Positions 26,683-35,186 of a stretch of DNA of 64,000 nucleotides are shown here, in pieces (position 1 is the first letter of the stretch; every line of letters begins with the position of its first letter). Origin of the DNA: Comamonadaceae bacterium M7527 (GTDB taxonomy: Bacteria; Pseudomonadota; Gammaproteobacteria; Burkholderiales; Burkholderiaceae_C); assembly GCA_021044545.1 (NCBI GenBank), contig CP087990.1, forward strand, positions 868,001 to 932,000. The letters are read 5' to 3'. Position numbers and translations under genes: made by a program. The notes beneath the pieces were generated by a model. It saw only the letters and a program-made list of their open reading frames with translations, did not search any database and was not told the origin of the DNA.

Positions 26683-29600
26683 ATGCAACTACCCAAACTA
26701 AGCGCCGGCAAACGCTTTACCTTGCCCCAGCCCAAGGCCTCTAGCGACGCCATGTGGCTGGCCCAGCTGGCTGTGCGAGAGAAAGCAGCTGGCAGGCCCT
26801 TGCTGATAGTCACCGCTGACGCAGCCACCAGCACCCGCTCGCTGGACGAGATGGCATTTTTTGCGCCAGACGTGCGTGGCGCTTTGTTCCCAGACTGGGA
26901 AACACTGCCCTACGACCACTTTTCACCGCATCAAGACCTCATCAGCGAGCGCTTGGCCACGCTGTGGCGCATCAAGCAGCGCGATGCCCAGGCCGGTGCG
27001 GACGTGGTGCTGGTGCCGGCCACCACAGCCTTGTACCGTTTAGCGCCGCCGTCATTTTTAGCGGGCTACACCTTTGAATTCAAGGTCAAGCAAAAGCTAG
27101 ACGAGACCAAGCTGCGCGCACAGCTCACTACGGCTGGTTACAACCATGTGTCGCAAGTGGTCAGCCCGGGCGAGTATGCCGTGCGCGGCGGCCTGATTGA
27201 CTTGTTCCCCATGGGGTCGTTGGTGCCCTACCGCGTCGATTTGTTTGACGACGAAATCGACAGCATTCGCACCTTTGACCCAGACAGCCAGCGCAGCCTA
27301 TACCCCGTACCTGAAGTGCGCCTGTTGCCAGGGCGCGAATTCCCCATGGACGATAGTGCACGCGCGCGCTTCAGAAGCCGCTGGCGCGAAGTGCTTGAAG
27401 GCGACCCCACCAAAAGCCGCATCTATAAAGATATGGGCAATGGCGTTGCCACTGCGGGTATAGAGTACTACCTGCCCCTGTTTTTTGACGACACAGCCAC
27501 CGTGTTTGACTACCTCGGCGCCGACGCCACCGTAGCGCTGGTGGGCGACCTGGAAAGCGCCTTTGGCCAGTTTTGGCGCGACACCACCGATAGGCACCGC
27601 CTGCTGGCAGGTGATCCAGAGCGCCCCGCCTTACCACCAGCCAGTCTGTTTTTAAGCGCTGAAGCGTTTTTTACCCACGCCAATGCCCACGCACAGCTGG
27701 CCTTTAAGACCTTTAGCGTTGATCACCAGCAAGCTTTAGACAGCCCGGCCAACAACCCATTCCCAGCATTTGCCACGCTGCCAGACTTGACTGTCGAGCG
27801 CGGGGGCGACGAGCCGCTGATCAAGCTCAAGCGCTTCATCACCAACGGTGGCTGGCGTGTGCTGTTGTGTGCTGAGAGCGAAGGCAGACGCGAAAGCTTG
27901 CAAGACTTCTTGCGCGCCAGCGGCATTGCGCCACCCAGCTTTGACAGCTTGCAAGCCTTTGAAGCCAGCGACGAGCCCGTCGGCATAGTGGTATCCAACC
28001 TCAGCGTCGGTTTTGTAGCGGTAGAAACCACTGTGGCACTGATCACAGAAACAGAGCTTTTTGCAACTGCGCCCACCACCCGCAGACGCCGCAGACAAGA
28101 GCAAGCCAGCGATGTGGACGCGCTGATCAAAGACCTGAGCGAGCTCAACGTCGGAGACCCCGTGGTGCATAGCGCACACGGCATTGGCCGCTACCACGGC
28201 CTGATCAACATGGACTTGGGGCAAGGCGTAGACCAGAACGGCAACGTTTCATTACAGGAGTTTTTACACCTCGAGTACGCCGACAACGCCACACTGTACG
28301 TCCCAGTGAGTCAGCTACACCTCATTAGCCGCTACACCGGCGTGAGCGCCGATGAGGCCAAACTGCACCGCTTAGGCAGTGGCCAATGGGAAAAAGCCAA
28401 AAAGAAAGCCGCCGAGCAAGTGCGTGATGCAGCCGCCGAACTGCTCAACATATACGCACGCCGCCAAGCCCGCCAGGGTCACGCATTCAGGTACAGCCCC
28501 GCCGACTACGAACGCTTTGCCAATGACTTTGGCTTTGAGGAAACCGCCGATCAACGCGGCGCCATCCACGCCGTTATTCAGGACATGATCTCGCCACGCC
28601 CCATGGACAGACTGGTGTGTGGAGACGTGGGCTTTGGCAAAACAGAGGTGGCTTTGCGCGCGGCGTTTGTGGCGGTTACGGGTGGTCGACAAGTGGCGTT
28701 TTTAGCGCCCACCACCTTGCTGGCTGAGCAGCATTACCAAACCCTCATAGACCGCTTTTCGCACTGGCCTATCAAAATCGCCGAGATGAGCCGCTTTCGG
28801 TCAGCCAAAGAAATTACCGCTGCTGCCAAAGGCTTGGCTGAAGGCACAGTCGATATTGTGGTGGGCACACACAAGCTGCTCAGCGAGTCTGTCAAGTTCA
28901 AGGATTTGGGACTGTTAATCATCGACGAAGAACACCGCTTTGGCGTGCGCCACAAAGAGGCCATGAAGGCCATGCGCGCCGAGGTAGATGTGCTCACACT
29001 CACCGCCACCCCCATACCGCGTACCTTGGGCATGGCACTTGAGGGCTTGCGCGACTTGTCGGTGATTGCCACAGCACCGCAGCGCCGCCTGGCCATCAAA
29101 ACCTTTGTACGCAACGAGGGCCAGGGCGTGATTCGCGAGGCGGTGATGCGTGAGCTCAAACGTGGTGGTCAGGTCTACTTTTTGCATAACGAAGTGGAGA
29201 CCATTGAAAACCGCAAGCAGCAGCTTGAGGCTTACTTGCCCGAGGCGCGCATTGCCATTGCACACGGTCAAATGCCTGAGCGCCAACTGGAGGCCGTCAT
29301 GCGTGACTTTGTGGCGCAGCGTTTTAATGTGTTGTTGTGTTCCACCATCATTGAAACTGGTATTGATGTGCCCACCGCCAATACCATCGTGATGGCGCGC
29401 GCTGACAAATTTGGTTTGGCGCAGCTACACCAGCTGCGCGGACGCGTAGGCCGCAGCCACCATCAAGCCTATGCCTACCTGCTGGTGCCCGACACGCAAA
29501 GCCTGACCAAACAAGCGTCTCAACGCTTGGAGGCGATTCAAGAAATGGAAGAGCTGGGCTCAGGCTTTTACCTGGCCATGCACGACCTAGAGATTCGTGG

Positions 29601-30204
29601 CGCGGGCGAAGTACTGGGCGAAAACCAAAGCGGCAATATGCTTGAGGTGGGTTTTCAGCTGTACAACGAAATGCTGGCCGAAGCTGTGGCCAGCCTAAAG
29701 GCTGGGCGCGAACCCGACTTGCTCAGCCCGCTGGCTGTGGTCACCGACATCAACTTGCACGCACCGGCGCTGTTGCCCAGCGACTATTGTGGTGATGTGC
29801 ACTTGCGCTTGAGCTTTTACAAAAAATTGGCAACAGCCAAAACCACAGACAGTATTGACCGATTGATGGAGGAAATTGCAGACCGCTTCGGCAAGCTGCC
29901 GCCACAAGCTGTGGCGCTGGTAGACGTTCACCGACTGCGCGTGCTGTGCGCGCCATACGGCGTGGTGAAGGTTGACGCTGCGCCCACAGTGATCAACATC
30001 ACGTTTAAGAAAGATGCACCCATAGACCCCGCCAAAATCATTGCCATGATCCAAAAAAACCGCCACATCAAGCTGGCAGGCAATGACAAGCTGCGCATAG
30101 AAAAAGCCCTGCCAGACCCCAACCTGCGTGCACACATGGTGCGCGATGTGTTGCGCAACCTGGGCGAGCCTACCAACGCACCAGCACAAGAACTGACAGT
30201 CTAA
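26683..30204 (+). CDS. mfd: Transcription-repair coupling factor
   Basis: A 1173-residue protein with the full Mfd layout: UvrB-like N-terminal module, the RNA-polymerase interaction domain near residue 480 (DPVVHSAHGIGRYHGL), a RecG-like translocase with Walker A GDVGFGKTE and DEEH (IIDEEHRFGV), then motifs IV-VI (GRVGRSHHQAYAYLL), the relay TRG segment and the C-terminal D7 domain. Mfd removes stalled RNA polymerase and recruits UvrA. The start at 26683 leaves 129 bp to the divergent ispD start. serB follows 19 bp downstream. Confidence 0.96.
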   Translation: MQLPKLSAGKRFTLPQPKASSDAMWLAQLAVREKAAGRPLLIVTADAATSTRSLDEMAFFAPDVRGALFPDWETLPYDHFSPHQDLISERLATLWRIKQRDAQAGADVVLVPATTALYRLAPPSFLAGYTFEFKVKQKLDETKLRAQLTTAGYNHVSQVVSPGEYAVRGGLIDLFPMGSLVPYRVDLFDDEIDSIRTFDPDSQRSLYPVPEVRLLPGREFPMDDSARARFRSRWREVLEGDPTKSRIYKDMGNGVATAGIEYYLPLFFDDTATVFDYLGADATVALVGDLESAFGQFWRDTTDRHRLLAGDPERPALPPASLFLSAEAFFTHANAHAQLAFKTFSVDHQQALDSPANNPFPAFATLPDLTVERGGDEPLIKLKRFITNGGWRVLLCAESEGRRESLQDFLRASGIAPPSFDSLQAFEASDEPVGIVVSNLSVGFVAVETTVALITETELFATAPTTRRRRRQEQASDVDALIKDLSELNVGDPVVHSAHGIGRYHGLINMDLGQGVDQNGNVSLQEFLHLEYADNATLYVPVSQLHLISRYTGVSADEAKLHRLGSGQWEKAKKKAAEQVRDAAAELLNIYARRQARQGHAFRYSPADYERFANDFGFEETADQRGAIHAVIQDMISPRPMDRLVCGDVGFGKTEVALRAAFVAVTGGRQVAFLAPTTLLAEQHYQTLIDRFSHWPIKIAEMSRFRSAKEITAAAKGLAEGTVDIVVGTHKLLSESVKFKDLGLLIIDEEHRFGVRHKEAMKAMRAEVDVLTLTATPIPRTLGMALEGLRDLSVIATAPQRRLAIKTFVRNEGQGVIREAVMRELKRGGQVYFLHNEVETIENRKQQLEAYLPEARIAIAHGQMPERQLEAVMRDFVAQRFNVLLCSTIIETGIDVPTANTIVMARADKFGLAQLHQLRGRVGRSHHQAYAYLLVPDTQSLTKQASQRLEAIQEMEELGSGFYLAMHDLEIRGAGEVLGENQSGNMLEVGFQLYNEMLAEAVASLKAGREPDLLSPLAVVTDINLHAPALLPSDYCGDVHLRLSFYKKLATAKTTDSIDRLMEEIADRFGKLPPQAVALVDVHRLRVLCAPYGVVKVDAAPTVINITFKKDAPIDPAKIIAMIQKNRHIKLAGNDKLRIEKALPDPNLRAHMVRDVLRNLGEPTNAPAQELTV

Positions 30205-30223
30205 ATAGCCAACCGTTTAAGCC

Positions 30224-30958
30224 ATGACCAATCAAGCTGACACCCACACGCATACCCAGCACGCACCTGGCCTGCTGCTCAAGACAGGCGCAAGCCTGCA
30301 ACCGCTTGGCCAATACAAGCTCATTGCATTTGACATGGACTCCACGCTCATCAACATCGAGTGCATCGATGAAATTGCAGACGCTGCTGGCAAAAAAGCT
30401 GAAGTCGCCGCCATCACTGAGGCGGCCATGCGCGGTGAGCTCACAGACTTCAGAGACAGCCTAACAAGGCGTTTGGCGCTGTTGGCGGGTGTGCCACTGG
30501 CCCACCTCGATGCTGTGTACCACCAGCGCTTGCGCTTAAACGAGGGTGCACAAGCCTTGGTGCAGGCGTGCAAAGCGGCTGGCCTGTATTGCGTGTTGGT
30601 GAGCGGTGGTTTTACTTACTTTGCAGACCGCGTCAAAGACAGCCTGGGGCTTGACATGGCCAGAGCCAACGCCCTGGAAGTGGAAGATGGCAAGCTCACT
30701 GGCAAGCTGCTGATGCAAAGCTGGGGCGACATATGTGACGGCGACGTAAAACGCCAAACCGTTTTAGATCTGTGCCAGCAACTGGGCTGCAAGCCAAGCC
30801 AGACCATAGCCGTGGGCGACGGTGCCAACGACTTGCCCATGATGAGTGTGGCAGGCTTGTCGGTGGCATTTCACGCCAAGCCGGCCGTGCGCGCGCAAGC
30901 AGATGTTGCGATCAATCAAGGTGGCCTGGACCGACTGTTAACAGTGTTGCCAAGCTAG
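30224..30958 (+). CDS. serB: Phosphoserine phosphatase
   Basis: A 244-residue HAD hydrolase that releases serine from phosphoserine. The nucleophile motif is AFDMDSTLI with D37 as nucleophile and D39 as acid; motif II lies in VLVSGGFTYFADR and motif IV in AVGDGANDLPMM. The helical cap (IECIDEIADAAG... MRGELTDF) contains the serine-recognising Glu and Arg. No ACT domain is present, unlike some longer SerB forms; the N-terminal 25 residues are polar and His/Thr-rich. Its TAG stop is part of a CTAG shared with the stop of the opposite-strand gene. Confidence 0.94.
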   Translation: MTNQADTHTHTQHAPGLLLKTGASLQPLGQYKLIAFDMDSTLINIECIDEIADAAGKKAEVAAITEAAMRGELTDFRDSLTRRLALLAGVPLAHLDAVYHQRLRLNEGAQALVQACKAAGLYCVLVSGGFTYFADRVKDSLGLDMARANALEVEDGKLTGKLLMQSWGDICDGDVKRQTVLDLCQQLGCKPSQTIAVGDGANDLPMMSVAGLSVAFHAKPAVRAQADVAINQGGLDRLLTVLPS

Positions 30959-31260
30959 CCCAGCCGCAGCTCGTAGCCACCTTCGTCCAGATAACGGTGC
31001 TCACCAAAGGCGGCTTGCACAGCGGCAGTTTCGGCCTGTTGCCAGCTCTCGAATACCTCGCGCTCAGCTTGGTTCATCACCTCCACGTCTGGCATCTCGC
31101 CAAAGGTAACGACCAAGCGCTGGTACATGGTGTACATGGGTACCACCAAACTGGCGTCGCCCAGCGAAGCCTCTAAAGCAGCGCAAAAGCGCTGCGCAGC
31201 CAAGGCTCTTTGCTCTTGCGTCGTCTCGTCGCCGGTATAAATCTTGACGGTATAAGTCAT
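30955..31260 (-). CDS. Conserved hypothetical protein, unknown function
   Basis: A 101-residue soluble, acidic protein (MTYTVKIYTGDETTQEQRALAAQRF...) I cannot assign. It looks alpha/beta with a helix around residues 15-33 and a C-terminal helix rich in Glu, Gln and Ala. Its ATG overlaps the stop of the DUF3820-like gene (ATGA), so it is the last of a three-gene unit: yciH, DUF3820, this gene. It is convergent with serB; the two stops share the palindrome CTAG at 30955-30958. Confidence 0.7.
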   Translation of the reverse strand: MTYTVKIYTGDETTQEQRALAAQRFCAALEASLGDASLVVPMYTMYQRLVVTFGEMPDVEVMNQAEREVFESWQQAETAAVQAAFGEHRYLDEGGYELRLG

Positions 31261-31481
31261 GCGCGTGGCGGGTGCCGCAATGGTTTTAACAAATCGCTCA
31301 GGCCGTTGTGGTCTATCTCGTGCATGAGTTGCAGCAACTCGCCAATACGCCCACTGGGAAAGCCCTCGCGTGCAAACCAATTGAGGTAATTGCCTGGCAA
31401 GTCGGCAATAACGCGGTCTTTGTGTTTGCCAAACGGCATTTTGGTGTCCACCAGCAGCTGTAGGTCTTGCGGTGCAATCAT
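31257..31481 (-). CDS. DUF3820 family protein
   Basis: A 74-residue protein with the family signature of a short putative quorum or DNA-interaction domain: TKMPFGKHKDRVIADLPGNYLNWFAREGFPSG (residues about 14-45, broken here only by reading), with GKHKDR and the LPGNYLNW turn. Its function is unknown. The start at 31481 overlaps the yciH stop (ATGA) and its own stop overlaps the next gene the same way, giving tight coupling of three genes. Confidence 0.82.
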   Translation of the reverse strand: MIAPQDLQLLVDTKMPFGKHKDRVIADLPGNYLNWFAREGFPSGRIGELLQLMHEIDHNGLSDLLKPLRHPPRA

Positions 31482-31878
31482 GGTTTGGGCTGCACCACAT
31501 GAAAGCCTTTGGCGCGCAGCCATTGCGCGCACTTTTGCAGGTGGTCGCCCTGAACCTCTATGGTTGCGTCTTTGCTGGTGCCGCCGCTGCCGCAGGCTTG
31601 GCGCAGGGCTTTACCAGCGGCTGCAATATCAACGGCACTCAAAGCCAAGCCAGTCACCACGGTTACGACCTTGCCTTTGCGTTTTTCGAGCATCACACGC
31701 ACTTGGCCATCGCCCAGTAAAGCGTTGGGGTCTGTGCACACGCAAGCGCTCAACGCCTGGCGGCAGGGCACGTGGTGCCCACATCGGTGCTGTACACCAA
31801 TGCAGACGACGAAAGTCCTGCCAAACTGGCCAGCCCCTTGCCGCTGTTACTTGTACCTTGCTTGTTGCTACTTGCCAT
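31478..31878 (-). pseudogene. SUI1/eIF1-like translation factor (YciH family), frameshifted
   Basis: The C-terminal part (reading to 31478) is a clear SUI1 domain: VRVMLEKRKGKVVTVVTGL, CGSGGTSKDATIEVQGDH and the GFHVV end. The N-terminal part in another frame (from ATG 31878) ends with SSALVYSTDVGTTCPA, the usual YciH opening LVYSTDxG followed by a Cys pair. Between them, near 31762-31771, the frame breaks: continuing as CP-CRQALSACVC needs one more base (or four, CPACRQ). The protein family affects start-codon fidelity. Seen as it stands, the gene makes either an N-terminal fragment or, from a GTG at 31771, the SUI1 domain alone. Confidence 0.78.
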
Positions 31879-31960
31879 GCTGCCAAAAAAACACCCGTTG
31901 AACCAGTTGGCATTGTGCATCACGCCGCGCGACGACCAGTACTGGCCGCACAATAAAGGC

Positions 31961-32380
31961 ATGACGCATGATATTCAACCAGACGACTCATCAGACTCGC
32001 CCCTTGTCACAGCCCGTAATGTCTTAGGCACAGTCCTAGTGCCTTGCAGCTTTGACCCACTGACCGGCTACTGGCGCGATGGATGTTGCAATACCGATGA
32101 ACAAGACCAAGGTAGCCACGTGGTGTGCGCCCGTGTAACCGATGCGTTTTTGCAGTACTCACTGGCGCACGGCAACGACCTGATAACACCAAGACCCAGC
32201 CACCGCTTTGCAGGCTTGCGCGCAGGCGACCGCTGGTGTTTGTGCGCATCACGCTGGCGCGAGGCGCTAGAAGCTGGTGTGGCTCCGCCTGTGGTGCTGG
32301 ACAGCACACATGAAAAAGCGCTGGCCTTTGTAAGCCTTGAGCAACTGCTGGCCAACGCCTACCAAGCAAAAAATCACTAG
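31961..32380 (+). CDS. DUF2237 family protein
   Basis: A 139-residue protein matching the DUF2237 pattern: NVLGTVLVPCSFDPLTGYWRDGCCNT near residue 20, then the GSHVVCARVTDAFLQYS, GLRAGDRWCLCASRW and EALEAGVAPPVVLDSTHEKAL blocks (described, not quoted in full). Conserved cysteines (PC, GCC, VCA, CLC) suggest metal or redox chemistry, but no function is established to my knowledge. The ATG at 31961 is chosen because earlier in-frame codons overlap yciH and lack family sequence. The stop is 20 bp from the convergent aminotransferase gene. Confidence 0.88.
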   Translation: MTHDIQPDDSSDSPLVTARNVLGTVLVPCSFDPLTGYWRDGCCNTDEQDQGSHVVCARVTDAFLQYSLAHGNDLITPRPSHRFAGLRAGDRWCLCASRWREALEAGVAPPVVLDSTHEKALAFVSLEQLLANAYQAKNH

Positions 32381-32400
32381 ACAATCATTCGTCAAGTGCC

Positions 32401-33626
32401 TCACAAAGCGGGGCTAACCTGCAACGCCGCCTTGAGTTTCAACACACCCGCCTCGATGTTGTCTTCGCTCATGGTGGCAAAGCTTAGGCGCAACGCAGTG
32501 TGGTCTGGGTTGTTGGCGAAAAATGGCGCGCCTGGCACAAATGCAACGCCCAGGGCAATGGCTTTTTGGGCCAGTGCCGCGCTGTCTGTGCTGGCACCGT
32601 TGGCACCTGTGAGCTGCGCCCACACAAACAAACCACCCAAGGGGCGCACAAAACGAATGGCCTCGCCCAACTCTCGCTCAAGGGCGTTACACATACACGC
32701 GGCACGCTTGGCGTACATGCTGCGCATCTTGGGCAAGGCTTTTGCCAAGCGGCCTGAAGCCAAATACGCGGCCGCTGTAGCTTGGGCGAAGGTACTGGTG
32801 TTGGCGTCGCTGAACTGCTTGCACATGGCGGCCTTGGCCAGCAACGGCGCAGGCGCAATCATCCAGCCCACACGCAGCCCTGGACTTAGGTTTTTACTCA
32901 AGGATCCACTGTGCACAAGCCATTGGCGGCTGCCCTGCACTTGGGCACTCAGTGCCAACAAACTGGGCGGCGGCGCCTCGTCAAAGTACAAGTCTCCATA
33001 GGGGTCGTCCTCGACAATGAGTGTGCGCTTTTGCACCGCCATATTCAGCAACCGCTTGCGACGCTCTAGTGACAAGGTAGCGCCGCTGGGATTGCCAAAG
33101 GTGGGGATGAGGTACACAAACTTGGGCTGGTGCTCGTCTATCAACTCAGCCAGTTTGTCGACATCCACGCCGTTGCCGTCAACAGGCGCTGTAATGAGCT
33201 GCGCGCCATACAAGCGGAAACACTGGATAGTCGCTAAAAACGTGGGACCCTCCACAATCACTTATCGCCCGGGCTAATCAGTGTTTTGCCAATGAGGTCC
33301 AAGGCTTGTTGACTGCCTGTGGTCACCATCAATTCGTCAGGCTCAACGGCTGCGCCTTTGCTGGCCATCAAGGCGGCCAACTGCACGCGCAGTGGCTCAA
33401 AGCCTTCTGTTGCACCATATTGCAAGGCGGCTACCGGGTGGTCTAAAAGCGCTTGCTGAGCGGCCTGCGCAATGCCTTGCACATCAAACGAGCTGGGGTC
33501 TGGAAAGCCACCACCAAAGCTGATAATGCCGGGCTGACCTAGTACCTTGAACAACTCGCGAATAGCTGAAGTCTCTACGTTGGATAAGCGCTGGGCGAAT
33601 AAGTCTGTATTGAAAGCGTCGGTCAT
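32401..33626 (-). pseudogene. PLP-dependent class I aminotransferase (2-aminoadipate/MocR-like), frameshifted
   Basis: The N-terminal piece (33626 to 33258) reads IISFGGGFPDPSSF, YGATEGFEPLRVQLAAL and TTGSQQALDLIGKTLISPGDK, then stops; the next frame continues at once with VEGPTFLATIQCF, YLIPTFGNPSGATLSLERR and HSGSLSKNLSPGLRVGWM, containing the PLP lysine. A single G missing at about 33261 (AAGTG for AAGGTG, giving DKVIVEGP) explains the break. The family includes 2-aminoadipate and aromatic/branched-chain aminotransferases; the exact substrate is unknown. Together the parts make a normal length of about 408 residues. Confidence 0.82.
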
Positions 33627-33693
33627 AGCGGTAAGGCTTTGGAGTTGAACGGGTTGGCCTTACATTGTGCACAAACAACCGTACACTTCGCGC

Positions 33694-34335
33694 ATGAACA
33701 AAGCCAACATTGAGCTATTTTTTGCCACCTTGGCCAAGGCCAACCCGTCTCCCCAAACCGAGCTGGCTTACACCAGCGTGTTTGAGTTGTTGGCCGCCGT
33801 GCTGTTGTCCGCCCAAGCCACAGACGTGGGCGTGAACAAGGCCACAGCCAAACTGTTTCCGCGCGCCAACACACCACAAGCCATAGTAGACATGGGCTTG
33901 CCCGCCCTGGAAGACGCTATCAAAACCATTGGACTGTACAAAAGCAAGGCGCGCCACCTCATGCAAGCCTGTGAGATATTGCTGCGCGAACACGGTAGCG
34001 CAGTGCCTGACAACCGCGAGGCGCTCGAAGCGCTGCCGGGCGTGGGTCGCAAAACTGCCAATGTGGTGTTGAACGTGGCCTTTGGTCAACCCACCATGGC
34101 GGTGGATACCCATATTTTCAGACTGGGCAACCGCACAGGTTTAGCGCCCGGCAAAAACGTGGTGGAAGTAGAAAAAGGCTTGCTAAAGCGCATACCGGCG
34201 CGCTACATGGTGGACGCACACCACTGGCTGATCTTGCATGGGCGCTACGTGTGCCAGGCCCGCACGCCCAGATGCTGGGAGTGCGCGGTGAGCCACGCTT
34301 GCGATTACCGCCCTAAAACCAACAAGCCCAAATAA
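33694..34335 (+). CDS. nth: Endonuclease III
   Basis: A 213-residue base-excision glycosylase/AP lyase. The helix-hairpin-helix LPGVGRKTA carries catalytic K120, followed by D138 in VDTHIFR, the same numbers as in the E. coli enzyme. The C-terminal iron-sulfur loop C-X6-C-X2-C-X5-C is complete (CQARTPRCWECAVSHAC). It removes oxidised pyrimidines. The start at 33694 (MNKANIE) gives standard length; an in-frame ATG at 33667 would add nine residues. Divergent from the aminotransferase, convergent with the BtuF-like gene. Confidence 0.96.
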   Translation: MNKANIELFFATLAKANPSPQTELAYTSVFELLAAVLLSAQATDVGVNKATAKLFPRANTPQAIVDMGLPALEDAIKTIGLYKSKARHLMQACEILLREHGSAVPDNREALEALPGVGRKTANVVLNVAFGQPTMAVDTHIFRLGNRTGLAPGKNVVEVEKGLLKRIPARYMVDAHHWLILHGRYVCQARTPRCWECAVSHACDYRPKTNKPK

Positions 34336-34372
34336 TGTCTTGTAAACGCAGACCCAGTGCTAGCGGCAGCTG

Positions 34373-35176
34373 CTAGCCATGCTGCTGGACCCAGCGCTGC
34401 ATGATGGCGTGCAGCTGCGCCACACCGTCGGTCAGCGCCGCTGGTCCGGGCTGCAATATGTCGGCTGACTTTATTTCAAACAGTTGTTGGTTGACAACCG
34501 CAGGCACTTGCTCCCAACCCATTCGGGCGGCTACTTTTTCAGCGCGAAACTTCTTGCCGCACCAGGAACCCACCACAATATCTGGCCGTCTATCAATTAT
34601 GGTTTGGCCGTCAGCGATGATGCGGTTTTTGCCAAGGCTCTCACAAGACAGCTCGGGAAAGCAATCCACACCACCGGCAATGCCAACCAACTCAGACACC
34701 CACTGAATACTGCTGATGTGTGGTTGGTCCCACTCTTCAAAATACACACGCGGCTTGCGCGCCCAAGCTGCGCTGGTTTGACGCATGGCGGCCAATGCCG
34801 CTTGGCGCTGCTCTATCCACGCCAACCCTTGCTCGGCGCAACCCACCATGGCCGCTACTTGGTACAGCATGGCAAATATCTGGTCAACGCTGCGCTGGTT
34901 GAACACGGTGACCTGTACACCCGCGCGAATAAGCTGCGCAGCAATGTCGGCTTGCAAGTCTGAAAAGCCAAACACGCAGTCAGGCTTTAGCGCCAGGATC
35001 CTGTCTATTTTGGCGCTCAAAAACGCGCTCACACGCGGGTGGTTGTGCCGCGCCTGTGGTGGCCTCACCGTATACCCCGACACCCCCACAATGCGGTGCT
35101 GCTGCCCCAGCAGGTACAACCACTCTGTGGTTTCTTCTGTGAGGCAAACAATGCGTTGTGGGCCGTGTGGGTTCAT
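34373..35176 (-). CDS. Cobalamin/siderophore-type ABC substrate-binding protein (BtuF-like)
   Basis: A 267-residue protein of the helical-backbone metal-receptor fold: RIVCLTEETTEWLYLLGQQHRIVGVSGY at the start, then VSAFLSAKIDRILALKPDCVFG and late PDIVVGSWCGKKF. BtuF-like proteins bind vitamin B12 or iron chelates. It lacks a visible signal peptide from the chosen ATG at 35176; the frame opens 39 bases earlier without creating one. It lies ten bases after the btuB-like stop and so shares the cobalamin-riboswitch transcript, which supports B12 as ligand. No btuC/btuD gene is in the window. Confidence 0.82.
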   Translation of the reverse strand: MNPHGPQRIVCLTEETTEWLYLLGQQHRIVGVSGYTVRPPQARHNHPRVSAFLSAKIDRILALKPDCVFGFSDLQADIAAQLIRAGVQVTVFNQRSVDQIFAMLYQVAAMVGCAEQGLAWIEQRQAALAAMRQTSAAWARKPRVYFEEWDQPHISSIQWVSELVGIAGGVDCFPELSCESLGKNRIIADGQTIIDRRPDIVVGSWCGKKFRAEKVAARMGWEQVPAVVNQQLFEIKSADILQPGPAALTDGVAQLHAIMQRWVQQHG

Positions 35177-35186
35177 GCTTGGCAGT

